Part shown: positions 1 through 7,160 of the stretch, piece by piece
Layout of the letters: each line of letters begins with the position of its first letter
Numbering within the stretch: the first letter of the stretch is position 1
Notes under the pieces: model-generated
What the model saw: only the letters and a program-made list of their open reading frames with translations
The model's database searches: none
Told to the model about the DNA's origin: nothing
Assembly: GCA_943349725.1 (NCBI GenBank)
Contig: CALQZP010000008.1
Coordinates: 1-22,167, forward strand
Direction of reading: 5' to 3'
Length of the DNA: 22,167 bases
From: Candidatus Nomurabacteria bacterium
GTDB lineage: Bacteria > Patescibacteriota > Minisyncoccia > Phycocordibacterales > UBA10002
Translations under genes and position numbers: made by a program

Positions 1-104
1 AGGAGTATACTGGAAGGGTAACTACAAAGACTCCTCTCGTCGAAAAGAGCTGTCAAGTACAAAGTTATTAGTAGTTGTTGTTTTAGTAATTATTCACATC
101 ACGT

Positions 105-623
105 ATGTCAAAATTGTTCTCACACAAAGCGAGCCACAAAGGTTTTACCTTGATTGAGCTCCTCGTCGTCATCGCGATTATCGGTATTCTCTCGTCGGTA
201 GTTCTCGCCTCACTCAACAGCGCGCGCACCAAGGCTCGTGACGCAAAGCGTGTCGCAGAAATCAAACAGCTTCAGGTCGCGCTTGAAGTCTTCTATGATG
301 CCAACAACGCCTATCCCACCATGCTGACACAGCTCGTAGGTACCGGAAATGGAGCGACCTTGTCGGTTCTTCCGTCAGACCCGCGAGGAGTAGGTCACGG
401 CACAAATGTGGCGAACGGATACAAGTACGCGGTCAATACCGCAACGCCCACCCTGTATCACCTCGGTGCCGTGCTTGAGCAGACCGCAGGTCAGACCACT
501 CTTGATGATGCCGATTTGGATGGTGTCTCTACTGGGAAATCATGGGTAACCGATGCTAATGCTAATAGCGTTCCCTTTACCGGTGTAGACATGGTGTACG
601 ACGTAAGCAATTCAACTTTCTAA
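105..623 (+). CDS. type IV pilin-like / major pseudopilin
   Basis: This 172-aa protein has a class III (prepilin) signal: a short basic leader ending in Lys-Gly, then GFTLIELLVVIAIIGIL, with the usual Glu at mature position 5, so it should be cut after Gly by the peptidase encoded next door and assembled into a pilus-like fibre in the inner membrane. The segment after the helix (ARDAKR, then VALEVFYDANNAYP) is typical of type II secretion G-type or CPR pilins. The leader begins MSKLFSHKASHKG, which repeats Ser-His-Lys as in the tiny peptide gene at 11176. The start at 105 is the ATG giving a 13-residue leader; no Shine-Dalgarno site is visible. It ends 9 nt before a strong terminator, so it is probably expressed alone and highly. 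The exact pilin subclass is uncertain. Confidence 0.9.
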   Translation: MSKLFSHKASHKGFTLIELLVVIAIIGILSSVVLASLNSARTKARDAKRVAEIKQLQVALEVFYDANNAYPTMLTQLVGTGNGATLSVLPSDPRGVGHGTNVANGYKYAVNTATPTLYHLGAVLEQTAGQTTLDDADLDGVSTGKSWVTDANANSVPFTGVDMVYDVSNSTF

Positions 624-632
624 CACTCCCAT

Positions 633-668
633 AAAAACCGCTCCGGTGCATATATCGGAGCGGTTTTT
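633..668 (+). terminator. Rho-independent terminator after the pilin gene
   Basis: A 13-bp perfect stem (633-645 with 656-668) has a 10-nt loop, and its 3' arm ends in a run of five T. It separates the pilin gene from the prepilin peptidase gene. Confidence 0.9.
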
Positions 669-674
669 GCGTGT

Positions 675-680
675 TACAAT
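675..680 (+). promoter_or_regulatory. -10 box (TACAAT) of the prepilin peptidase gene
   Basis: TACAAT ends exactly 6 nt before the ATG at 687, so transcription would start at or next to the start codon and give a leaderless mRNA. The same spacing recurs before many genes in this window. Confidence 0.6.
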
Positions 681-686
681 GATGAT

Positions 687-1553
687 ATGAGTTCACTCAT
701 ACTCTTTTTCTTTTTCGTACTGGGCACCATTATCGGGAGTTTCCTCAATGTGGTGGTTCTTCGTTATGGAACGAAGACACTTACCGGTCGCTCCCAGTGC
801 TTTTCCTGCGGAAAGACTCTCCGCTGGTTCGAGCTTGTGCCGGTGTTAAGCTATATTTTGCAAAAGGGAAGGTGTCGTGGTTGCAAGGCACATATTTCTT
901 GGCAGTACCCAATTGTGGAACTTACTACCGGCCTCGTCTTCACCCTTATCGCCTACAAGGAATCTTCTCTCTTCTTTTCTTCTCTTTCTTCTTCTTTTCT
1001 ACTTTCTACTTTCTATTTTCTACTTACTCTCTCCCTCTGGTCCTTACTCATCGCTCTCTCCGTTTACGACCTCAAGCACAAAATAATCCCCGACGCCCTC
1101 GTCTACTCTGCCTGCCTCATTTCCCTTTTCTTGCTTTCGGCTTCTATCTTCTTCGAGCTTCGAGCTTCGAGCTTTTTTCTTGATTTTCTCTCAGGCTTTC
1201 TTTTTTCCGCTCCCATTGCACTCATCTGGTTCTTCTCGCGGGGCCGAGCAATGGGACTCGGTGACGCGAAGTTGGTGCTCATGTTTCCGTGGCTTCTTGG
1301 ACTGTCCAAAGGACTCTCCGCCGTTATCATCGGATTTTGGATTGGCGCCGTGGTAAGTCTCATGGGTCTCCTCCTCAAGGCGCTGTCGCCGTTACTTCCA
1401 AAAGCGTTTCTTCCCGGACTCCGAACAAGGGTCCTCAATTTAGGTATGAAGACCGAGCTTCCCCTTGGGCCGTTTCTCGTTCTTGGCCTTTTTCTCGTCT
1501 ATATATTTGGATGGGATGTGATCGGATTATCGTTGCTCCTCCAAACTATGTAG
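687..1553 (+). CDS. pilD: prepilin peptidase (type IV leader peptidase, A24 aspartic protease)
   Basis: This 288-aa polytopic membrane protein cleaves prepilin leaders and normally also N-methylates the mature N-terminus. Visible family marks are GSFLNVVVLR near residue 17, the two zinc-binding CxxC pairs (C38/C41 and C63/C66) of the cytoplasmic domain, the first catalytic Asp in SVYDLKHKIIPD (D128) and the GxGD motif GLGDAKL (D193). Length is normal for the family. Two stretches are built from simple repeats at DNA level: a pyrimidine-rich Ser/Phe/Leu run (about residues 93-118, DNA 961-1035) and a triplicated cttcgag word (about 1150-1173) encoding Glu-Leu-Arg-Ala-Ser. Both fall in loops or membrane segments and keep the frame. 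The start at 687 follows a -10 box by 6 nt. It probably serves the five pseudopilins around it. Confidence 0.93.
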   Translation: MSSLILFFFFVLGTIIGSFLNVVVLRYGTKTLTGRSQCFSCGKTLRWFELVPVLSYILQKGRCRGCKAHISWQYPIVELTTGLVFTLIAYKESSLFFSSLSSSFLLSTFYFLLTLSLWSLLIALSVYDLKHKIIPDALVYSACLISLFLLSASIFFELRASSFFLDFLSGFLFSAPIALIWFFSRGRAMGLGDAKLVLMFPWLLGLSKGLSAVIIGFWIGAVVSLMGLLLKALSPLLPKAFLPGLRTRVLNLGMKTELPLGPFLVLGLFLVYIFGWDVIGLSLLLQTM

Positions 1554-1567
1554 CATGAACCTTGAAC

Positions 1568-1678
1568 TATGGAATATGAATCATGAGGTATGAACTATAA
1601 CACACAGAAATCCAGGATACCGTTTGGTACATGGTCCATATTTCATGGTCCATCTCGTGTCCATATTCCATCTCGCGG
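1568..1678 (+). repeat. inverted simple-word repeat spanning the start and leader of pseudopilin 2
   Basis: ATGGAATATG at 1569 is repeated in reverse complement (CATATTCCAT) around 1663, with further copies of the word between them. The downstream copies encode the leader residues just before the prepilin cleavage site. Confidence 0.7.
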
Positions 1679-2348
1679 GGGTTTTGCCCTCGTGGAGCTT
1701 CTCGTTGCGGTCGTGCTGTTTGGGCTCATCAGCACCTTTGTCATTGTTGCGTACAGTAGGATAAGCGGACAGCTCTTCCTTACCACACTCGCCTATGAAA
1801 TCGGCCTCTCATTTCGTGAGGCGCAGAGCTATGGGGTGAGCGTGCATCAGTTTAAAGAAGTAGGACAGCTCGTCGAGACCTTTGATGTGGGGTATGGCGT
1901 ACACTTTGACTCCTTGGACGACCGCACCTATGCGTTCTTTTCCGATAAGGGTGGGGTTGCCGGAGATGCCCAGTTTAACGGGGAGTTTGGCACCGCCTAC
2001 AACGAGACGGGGTGTTTAAGTACGAAGGAGTGTATGAGCGTCGTGCGTTTGGAAAAAGGGAACCGAGTAGTCAAATTTTGTGGAGTGCTCTTCGGCGACG
2101 GAGGACGCGACGCGGTGGACAGCAAAAAGCAGGAGGAATGTAATCTGAACTCGCTTCCGAACACCAATAATGTCATCTCTTTTCTTGACGTGACATTCCT
2201 ACGCCCCAATCCGGATGCTATTATTACGACAAGTCAGACGGTGGCCGTGCGAAGGAAATACAAAGCAGCGCGGGTGTACCTTCTTTCACCTACGGGAGAG
2301 AAGCGGGTGATTGAAGTGGTAAGTACAGGGCAGATATCCATTAAGTAA
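1590..2348 (+). CDS. pseudopilin, GspH/FimT-like
   Basis: This 252-aa protein has a prepilin signal late in the chain (cleavage expected in RGG|FALVELLVAVVLFG), giving a leader of about 31 residues, unusually long. The leader contains FHGPSRVHIPSR, encoded by copies of the ccatattccat word shared with the next three genes. The mature part has the long hydrophobic helix followed by a cysteine-containing beta-rich domain ending in a STGQISIK tail, as in minor pseudopilins of the GspH/FimT type. Several ATGs lie upstream (1554 onward), but the one at 1554 opens a 12-codon frame that stops at 1592; 1590 is the first start in the long frame. The end is 6 nt before the next start, indicating an operon of minor pseudopilins. 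Confidence 0.8.
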   Translation: MNYNTQKSRIPFGTWSIFHGPSRVHIPSRGGFALVELLVAVVLFGLISTFVIVAYSRISGQLFLTTLAYEIGLSFREAQSYGVSVHQFKEVGQLVETFDVGYGVHFDSLDDRTYAFFSDKGGVAGDAQFNGEFGTAYNETGCLSTKECMSVVRLEKGNRVVKFCGVLFGDGGRDAVDSKKQEECNLNSLPNTNNVISFLDVTFLRPNPDAIITTSQTVAVRRKYKAARVYLLSPTGEKRVIEVVSTGQISIK

Positions 2349-2354
2349 TGAACT

Positions 2355-2999
2355 ATGAACTATGTAACAGGTAATAGAAGAAGGAAGAAAGTATCTTCCC
2401 ATATTCCATATTTCATATTCCATACTCCATCTCGGAGTGGATTTACCATCATAGAGATGATTATCGCCTTTGCTATCTTTGCGATTGTAATGGTCATTTC
2501 GGTCGGTAGTTTCGTCTCGCTTATGGAGGCCAATCATAAGGCGCAGACACTGAAGACTGTGGTCAATAACCTACATTTCGCGCTTGAGAATATCTCCCGA
2601 AATGTTCGAACAGGGACAAATTACCACTGCGGTTTTTCGGGGTCGCCAATTGACCCGAGGGATTGTGCGAGTGAGCCAAGCAGTCGTCTTATCTTTCGCG
2701 CACGAAGTGGAGAATATGTACTTTACGAACTGTCTGCGGGAGCCATTTTACGGGCTAAAGATAAAAATCCTAGCGCACTTCTCGTGTTTGAGAATCGGAT
2801 CCCCATTACTGCTCCGGAGGTGGCTATAGATACACTCAACTTTTACGTGGATGGCGCGGATAACACAGACGACAAGGCGGGTAATAAGAAACAACCCCGC
2901 GTCTTGATGGTCGTCAAAGGTTCAATGAAGGGGAAGAGTAAGGTACCCTCAAGGTTTGATATCCAGACACTGGTATCACAACGGTCACTGGATATCTAG
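2355..2999 (+). CDS. pseudopilin, GspJ/PilW-like
   Basis: This 214-aa protein has a prepilin signal: a basic leader with IPYFIFHTPSRSG and then FTIIEMIIAFAIFAIVMVI, with Glu at mature position 5. The mature domain has LENISRNVRTG followed by cysteine-containing loops, as in GspJ/PilW minor pseudopilins that form the tip of the pseudopilus. The leader is again repeat-derived. The start lies 6 nt after the previous stop in a tatgaac-word repeat; no Shine-Dalgarno site is visible, so translational coupling is likely. The family call is inferred from the order in the cluster and the motifs, and is only moderately sure. Confidence 0.78.
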   Translation: MNYVTGNRRRKKVSSHIPYFIFHTPSRSGFTIIEMIIAFAIFAIVMVISVGSFVSLMEANHKAQTLKTVVNNLHFALENISRNVRTGTNYHCGFSGSPIDPRDCASEPSSRLIFRARSGEYVLYELSAGAILRAKDKNPSALLVFENRIPITAPEVAIDTLNFYVDGADNTDDKAGNKKQPRVLMVVKGSMKGKSKVPSRFDIQTLVSQRSLDI

Positions 3000-3002
3000 G
3001 TA

Positions 3003-3090
3003 ATGGAATATGAACCATGTAATATGAAACACGCAAGACAAAAAACAAAGAAGTTGGATATTCCATATTCCATATTCCATATTCCATCTC
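3003..3090 (+). repeat. inverted simple-word repeat in the leader of pseudopilin 4
   Basis: ATGGAATATG at the start codon pairs perfectly over 10 bp with tandem catattccat words at 3059-3086. The tandem copies encode IPYSIFHIPSR, immediately before the peptidase cleavage site. Confidence 0.75.
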
Positions 3091-3665
3091 GTGAGGGTTT
3101 TACCATCGTTGAGACACTTGTTGCTATCGCGATACTCCTTCTTTCTATCACGGCACCACTTACGATTGCGGAAAAAGGACTTGCTTCGGCGGAAGCTGCG
3201 CGCAAGGAAATTACGGCATTCTATCTCGCGCAAGAAGCGGTGGAATATGTGAGAAATGTACGCGACACGAACGCGCTTTCGGGTACAAGCAATCTTTCCA
3301 ATTGGCTGAATGGTCTTACCGATTGTATCGGGAGTGGGGTTTTCTGTGGTATTGATACTAAGGAGCAACCCTCAAAGCAAGTCATAAAGTGTAATAGCAT
3401 TACGAACAGTGATTGCAGGCTCCTTCAGTACATCGGAAACTCTCAAAATCAGGTAAACCCCAAAGACCCGCTTTTTGGCATCTTCGGACATCGTTCATTC
3501 TCTGGCTGGACAGCGACCGATATAACACGAAAGGTGCATATCACCGAGATACAGGTAGGTAAAGAGGCAGAGGTTGAGGTAACGGTTGTGTGGCAAGCTG
3601 GCACGTTTGGCTCGCGTACGCTTGTGTTGAAGGAGAATATATTTAATTGGTACGTGTCAAACTAA
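3003..3665 (+). CDS. pseudopilin, GspI/PilV-like
   Basis: This 220-aa protein carries a leader ending IPYSIFHIPSREG and then FTIVETLVAIAILLLSI with Glu at mature position 5. Downstream AEAARKEITAFYLAQEAVEY matches the PilV/GspI style, in which residues after the helix read as 'A.yLAqEgiE'. The start ATG at 3003 is itself inside ATGGAATATG, whose reverse complement occurs four times downstream (3059-3086), so the start codon could be buried in an mRNA hairpin. The gene begins 3 nt after the previous stop and ends in a 1-base overlap with the next start, so it belongs to the minor pseudopilin operon. Confidence 0.8.
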   Translation: MEYEPCNMKHARQKTKKLDIPYSIFHIPSREGFTIVETLVAIAILLLSITAPLTIAEKGLASAEAARKEITAFYLAQEAVEYVRNVRDTNALSGTSNLSNWLNGLTDCIGSGVFCGIDTKEQPSKQVIKCNSITNSDCRLLQYIGNSQNQVNPKDPLFGIFGHRSFSGWTATDITRKVHITEIQVGKEAEVEVTVVWQAGTFGSRTLVLKENIFNWYVSN

Positions 3666-4240
3666 TGGAGTATGGAATACGCAACATGAAATATATAAAG
3701 AAAAACAATAAATCCTGTTGTCCATATTCCCCGCCTGCGCCAAGGCTTCGGCGGGCAGGCATATTCCATATTCCATCTCGGCGTGGCTTCACCATCCTCT
3801 TTGCCGTGCTCATCGGAAGCCTTCTCTTTTCTCTCGGCCTGTTTATCGCGCGCGTTTCACTCAAAGAAATCACACTCGCAACTGCGGGGAAGAATTCGGA
3901 GGTCGCATTTTTTGCCGCCGATACGGGAATAGAGTGTGCACTCTACTACGATTTCCGCGTCTCGGGAACCTTCCCCAACTCAAGCGGTAAAAGTATGCCC
4001 CCCTCCATCAACTGTAATGGAGCTCCGAACCCTCTCTTGCCCGAGAGTGCAAACAGCACGTCGGCAACAAGCACCTTTACACTCAATTTTACCGTAGGCG
4101 CTAAACCGGCAGGGTGCGCCATTGTGCTCATCGGCAAGACGACTTCAGGTTCCACCATTATAGAATCGCGAGGCAGGAACGAGTGCGGACCTCAAGAAAA
4201 TCCCGCCCGAGTGGAACGAGCGCTTCGGGTGAGGTATTAG
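3665..4240 (+). CDS. pseudopilin, PilX/GspK-like N-terminus
   Basis: This protein of about 191 aa begins at the ATG overlapping the previous stop (TAATG); an in-frame TTG at 3647 is possible but less likely. After a leader ending FHIPSRRG comes FTILFAVLIGSLLFSLGLF, then SLKEITLATAGKNSEVAFFAADTGIECALYY, quoted here only for its pattern, which matches PilX-type minor pilins (AFyaAdaGiE). The usual Glu5 is replaced by Leu/Phe, as often seen in GspK/PilX proteins. The leader is enlarged by an in-frame 30-nt palindromic insert (3731-3760). It is the last gene of the pseudopilin operon; the following spacer leads to ligA. Confidence 0.75.
   Translation: MEYGIRNMKYIKKNNKSCCPYSPPAPRLRRAGIFHIPSRRGFTILFAVLIGSLLFSLGLFIARVSLKEITLATAGKNSEVAFFAADTGIECALYYDFRVSGTFPNSSGKSMPPSINCNGAPNPLLPESANSTSATSTFTLNFTVGAKPAGCAIVLIGKTTSGSTIIESRGRNECGPQENPARVERALRVRY
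3731..3760 (+). repeat. 30-nt GC-rich palindromic repeat inside a coding leader
   Basis: A CCGCC...GGCGGG palindrome with core GCGCCAAGGCTTCGG interrupts the tattccatattcc word exactly and keeps the frame (ten codons). Related copies lie at about 9888-9911, 14731-14761 and 15483-15513. Confidence 0.8.
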
Positions 4241-4289
4241 CTTGTTAGGAATTAGTTTTTCTACTGAAAAGCTAGTAAACTAAAAAGCT

Positions 4290-6335
4290 ATGAAGAATAT
4301 TCCCAAAGAAACAATTGAACGGCTCAAAAAACTTCGGGATACGATTGAACATCATCGGTATCTGTATCATGTGCTGGATAAGACGGAGATGTCGGAGGAA
4401 GCGCTTGATTCGCTTAAGCACGAGCTTTCCGAGATAGAGAAAAGGTACCCCGAGCTTATCACGCCCGATTCGCCGACACAGCGTGTGGGAGGGAAGCCGT
4501 TGCCCGAATTTCAGAAGGTTGCCCACAAGGTGGCACAATGGTCGTTTAACGATGCATTCTCTCCCGAAGAGATGCGTGAGTTTGATACGCGCGTCAAGAA
4601 TTTTCTCCGCAAAGAAGGCGAAAATGGAGAGGTCGCCTATGTGGTAGAGCACAAAATAGACGGGCTCAAGGTGGTGCTTACCTATGAAAATGGAGTGCTC
4701 AAAACCGCGGCGACGCGAGGTGACGGAGTGGTCGGAGAAGACGTAACGCACAATGTGCGGACGATAGAGTCGGTACCGTTAAAATTGCAAAAACCCGTGT
4801 CGGTTATTGTGGAGGGAGAGATTTGGATGAGGAAGTCCACACTCGCAAAGCTCAACAAAGAGAGGGTGAAGCACGGTGAAGAGCCATTTGCCAATCCGCG
4901 TAATGTCTCCGCAGGTTCCATCCGCCAGCTTGACCCAAAGGTTGCCTCATCACGAAAACTTGAGTCCTTTATCTATGACCTATCTCCCCTAGAAAGGGGA
5001 GCACACGAGTCTTCGAGTGGAGGGGTGTTTCCCGACACGCAATACAAAGAGCTCGAGTACCTGCGTGAGCTCGGTTTCAAAGTAAACCCACACTTTGCGA
5101 AGGCACACACCATTGATGAGGTAATTACGTATTGGAAGAAGTGGCAAAAAGAAATGCCGAAGGAAGACTATCTCGCGGACGGCGTGGTGGTAAAAGTAGA
5201 CGAACGGAAACTGCAGGAAAAACTCGGCTATACCGGCAAGGCTCCGCGCTTCGGTATTGCCTTCAAGTTTCCCGCGGAGCAGGTAACAACCGTGGTAGAG
5301 GAAATCGTGTTTCAAGTGGGGCGCACGGGTGTCGTTACACCGGTGGCGCACCTACGCCCTGTGCTTGTCGCGGGCTCCACCGTTTCTCGCGCGACGCTCC
5401 ACAACGAAGATGAAATTAGGCGCCTTGATGTGCGCGTCGGCGACACGGTTATTCTCCAGAAAGCGGGGGATGTGATCCCCGATATCGTGTCGGTGGTAAC
5501 CGAGATGCGCACAAAGCAAGAGAAACCCTTTGTCTGGCCGAAAAGGGTAGATATGTGTGGTGGTGACGGGAGTATTGAGCGAGTGCCCGGAGAATCGGCG
5601 TGGCGATGCGTGGACCGTAATTCGTTTTCCATTCAGAAGCGGAAGTTCTATCATTTTGTGGGGAAGCATGCCTTTGATATTGAAGGGCTTGGACCGAAGA
5701 TTATTGATGTTCTGCTTGAGCAAAAGCTCGTTATTTCGTTTGACGACATTTTCACCTTGAAGCGAGGAGACCTCCTGGAGCTTCCGCGTTTTGCGGAAAC
5801 GTCCGTAGACAATCTTCTTGCGTCCGTAGAAAAAGCACGTATGGTGAGTCTTCCCAAACTTCTAACCGGACTTTCTATTCCACAGGTGGGCGAAGAAACC
5901 GCCTACGATCTCGCAAAAGTGTTTGGCTCTATTGAACGTTTGCAAGAAGCCTCCTTTGAAGACTTAGAAGGAATAAATGGCGTCGGTCCGATCGTGGGGA
6001 AGTCGCTCGTGGATTGGTTCAGTGATGCGGGTAACAAAAAAATGCTCGGGGCACTGTTGAAGCAAATACGTGTGCAAGAAGTGGAGCAAAAAAGCGCGAG
6101 TGAGCTCCCGCTTTCGGGGAAGACCTTTGTGCTTACGGGGACGCTTCAAGCGCTCTCGCGTGAGGAGGCGGAGCGGAGAATTCGGGATCTTGGTGGTGAC
6201 CCTTCCGGTTCGGTATCCGCAAAGACCAGTTTTCTTGTGGCTGGGGAGAGCGCGGGTTCAAAGTACGAAAAGGCAAAGAAACTCGGGGTAAAGATTTTGA
6301 GCGAAGAGGAGTTTTTGAAGTTGATGGAAAGATAA
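4290..6335 (+). CDS. ligA: NAD+-dependent DNA ligase LigA
   Basis: This 681-aa protein has the complete LigA order: N-terminal Ia domain with YHVLD and the TPDSPTQRVGG motif, adenylation domain with the catalytic Lys of HKIDG (K122), OB fold (FPAEQVTTVVEEIVFQVGRT), zinc-finger region, helix-hairpin-helix repeats and a C-terminal BRCT domain (LSGKTFVLTGTL to the end). It seals nicks in replication and repair. Two features are odd. Only two of the four expected zinc cysteines are left (MCGGDG and RCVDRNSFSIQ). A palindromic repeat is inserted in frame at about residues 232-246 (LERGAHESSSGGVFPD). The gene ends just before a bidirectional terminator. The start at 4290 has a possible -10 box (TAAACT, 4276-4281) 8 nt upstream. 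Confidence 0.97.
   Translation: MKNIPKETIERLKKLRDTIEHHRYLYHVLDKTEMSEEALDSLKHELSEIEKRYPELITPDSPTQRVGGKPLPEFQKVAHKVAQWSFNDAFSPEEMREFDTRVKNFLRKEGENGEVAYVVEHKIDGLKVVLTYENGVLKTAATRGDGVVGEDVTHNVRTIESVPLKLQKPVSVIVEGEIWMRKSTLAKLNKERVKHGEEPFANPRNVSAGSIRQLDPKVASSRKLESFIYDLSPLERGAHESSSGGVFPDTQYKELEYLRELGFKVNPHFAKAHTIDEVITYWKKWQKEMPKEDYLADGVVVKVDERKLQEKLGYTGKAPRFGIAFKFPAEQVTTVVEEIVFQVGRTGVVTPVAHLRPVLVAGSTVSRATLHNEDEIRRLDVRVGDTVILQKAGDVIPDIVSVVTEMRTKQEKPFVWPKRVDMCGGDGSIERVPGESAWRCVDRNSFSIQKRKFYHFVGKHAFDIEGLGPKIIDVLLEQKLVISFDDIFTLKRGDLLELPRFAETSVDNLLASVEKARMVSLPKLLTGLSIPQVGEETAYDLAKVFGSIERLQEASFEDLEGINGVGPIVGKSLVDWFSDAGNKKMLGALLKQIRVQEVEQKSASELPLSGKTFVLTGTLQALSREEAERRIRDLGGDPSGSVSAKTSFLVAGESAGSKYEKAKKLGVKILSEEEFLKLMER
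4984..5026 (+). repeat. palindromic repeat inserted in the ligA coding sequence
   Basis: CTCCCCT/AGGGGAG hairpin followed by an acgagtcttcgagt hairpin and ggagg. The same double-hairpin pattern is found outside genes at 8633-8672. In ligA it adds roughly 14-15 residues without shifting the frame. Confidence 0.75.
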
Positions 6336-6338
6336 GAA

Positions 6339-6370
6339 AAAGACCAGTGGAAGAGGTTCCACTGGTCTTT
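6339..6370. terminator. bidirectional terminator between ligA and a reverse-strand gene
   Basis: A perfect 12-bp stem (6339-6350 with 6359-6370) with an 8-nt loop, A-rich on the left and T-rich on the right, lies between two convergent genes. Confidence 0.85.
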
Positions 6371-6388
6371 CGAGCCGTTCAAGGCACT

Positions 6389-6706
6389 TTAGGCCGGGCA
6401 GGGAGCGCGGAAAATTTTGTTCGGCTTGCAGTGCCGAGGAGGCGCTTCAAGCTTGCGCAGATACTTCGCGAGAAAGCGAAGGCGGCCGGTCACGTTAACA
6501 ATCCACCCTTTGCGATGGAGGCGCACAGAGATAACCTTAAAGACTTTATCGGTTGTGGCGACAATGGCGCGATTGAAGGCCGTGACTGTTTCGAGGATCA
6601 GGGTGACGAGGTCACCCTTCTTGAACGGAGGGGCTGTTCTTTTTGTCATACTTTTTTGGTTTTTGTTGCAGGAGCAAAAGCGACACAGTTCGTCACCCTT
6701 CTCCAC
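6389..6706 (-). CDS. small basic protein of unknown function
   Basis: I do not recognise this 105-aa protein. It is chosen over the two overlapping forward frames because it is convergent with ligA across a bidirectional terminator and its sequence looks protein-like: an N-terminal CRFCSC cysteine cluster, then FKKGDLVTLILETV and KVFKVISVRLHRKGWIVNV, alternating hydrophobic and basic residues that could form a small beta-barrel. The GTG at 6706 is preceded on the reverse strand by GATAAT 7 nt upstream, fitting the leaderless pattern; an ATG at 6649 would give 86 aa and remove the cysteines. It is divergent from gatC. Confidence 0.55.
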   Translation of the reverse strand: MEKGDELCRFCSCNKNQKSMTKRTAPPFKKGDLVTLILETVTAFNRAIVATTDKVFKVISVRLHRKGWIVNVTGRLRFLAKYLRKLEAPPRHCKPNKIFRAPCPA

Positions 6707-6778
6707 GGATTAAATTATCGTGATTTCTAGGAGATGTCAAGAAATGTATCTGTGCATAACTATGCTAGGATATTCCTT

Positions 6779-7066
6779 ATGATTACGGCCGAAGAAATTG
6801 AGAAGCTCGCAACCCTTGCGCGTCTATCGCTCTCTCCCGAAGAGAAAGAGCGTATGCGCGGTGAGGTGGACTCTATTTTGGAGTATGTGGCGACCATCCA
6901 AAAGGTGTCGGCAGGAGCGGGTAAACGAACCCCCTCTATTGTGGCGCAAAGGAATGTCATGCGGGAAGATACAAACCCACACGAAAGCGGCATTCACACC
7001 GAGGCTCTGGTCTCTTCCGCGCCAAAGAGGGAAGGAGATTACATTAAGGTGAAGAAGATTCTTTAG
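6779..7066 (+). CDS. gatC: Asp-tRNA(Asn)/Glu-tRNA(Gln) amidotransferase subunit C
   Basis: This 95-aa protein matches GatC: ITAEEIEKLATLARLSLSPEE at the N-terminus, a middle helix (ILEYVATIQKV) and the late MREDTNP motif. GatC stabilises the GatA-GatB complex that converts misacylated Glu-tRNA(Gln) or Asp-tRNA(Asn) to the amide form. The ATG at 6779 is preferred over the upstream one at 6734 because the family starts here, and because TAGGAT (6766-6771), usable either as -10 box or as AGGA ribosome site, lies 7 nt upstream. gatA follows after 94 nt of simple-word repeats; gatB is not in the window. Confidence 0.93.
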   Translation: MITAEEIEKLATLARLSLSPEEKERMRGEVDSILEYVATIQKVSAGAGKRTPSIVAQRNVMREDTNPHESGIHTEALVSSAPKREGDYIKVKKIL

Positions 7067-7155
7067 CAGGCACTAGGCCTTAGGCGCTAGGCACTAGGAA
7101 GAAAACCCTAGTCAGTCTGGTACCTAAAGCCTAGAGCCTAGTTTCCTAGAGCCTT
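7067..7155 (+). repeat. simple-word inverted repeat between gatC and gatA
   Basis: Words of the type gcactaggc/gcgctaggc (7071-7096) are followed by their reverse-complement type, gcctagagcctag (7131-7155), so the spacer can fold on itself. No gene or promoter is evident. Confidence 0.65.
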
Positions 7156-7160
7156 GTACT

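Noticed and set aside
1554..1592. A 12-codon frame before pseudopilin 2
   Set aside because: It is formed by simple-word repeats containing many ATG codons and has no support as a gene.
6347..6730. Forward frames between ligA and gatC
   Set aside because: They begin inside the bidirectional terminator or lack a promoter; the reverse-strand frame fits the gene arrangement better.
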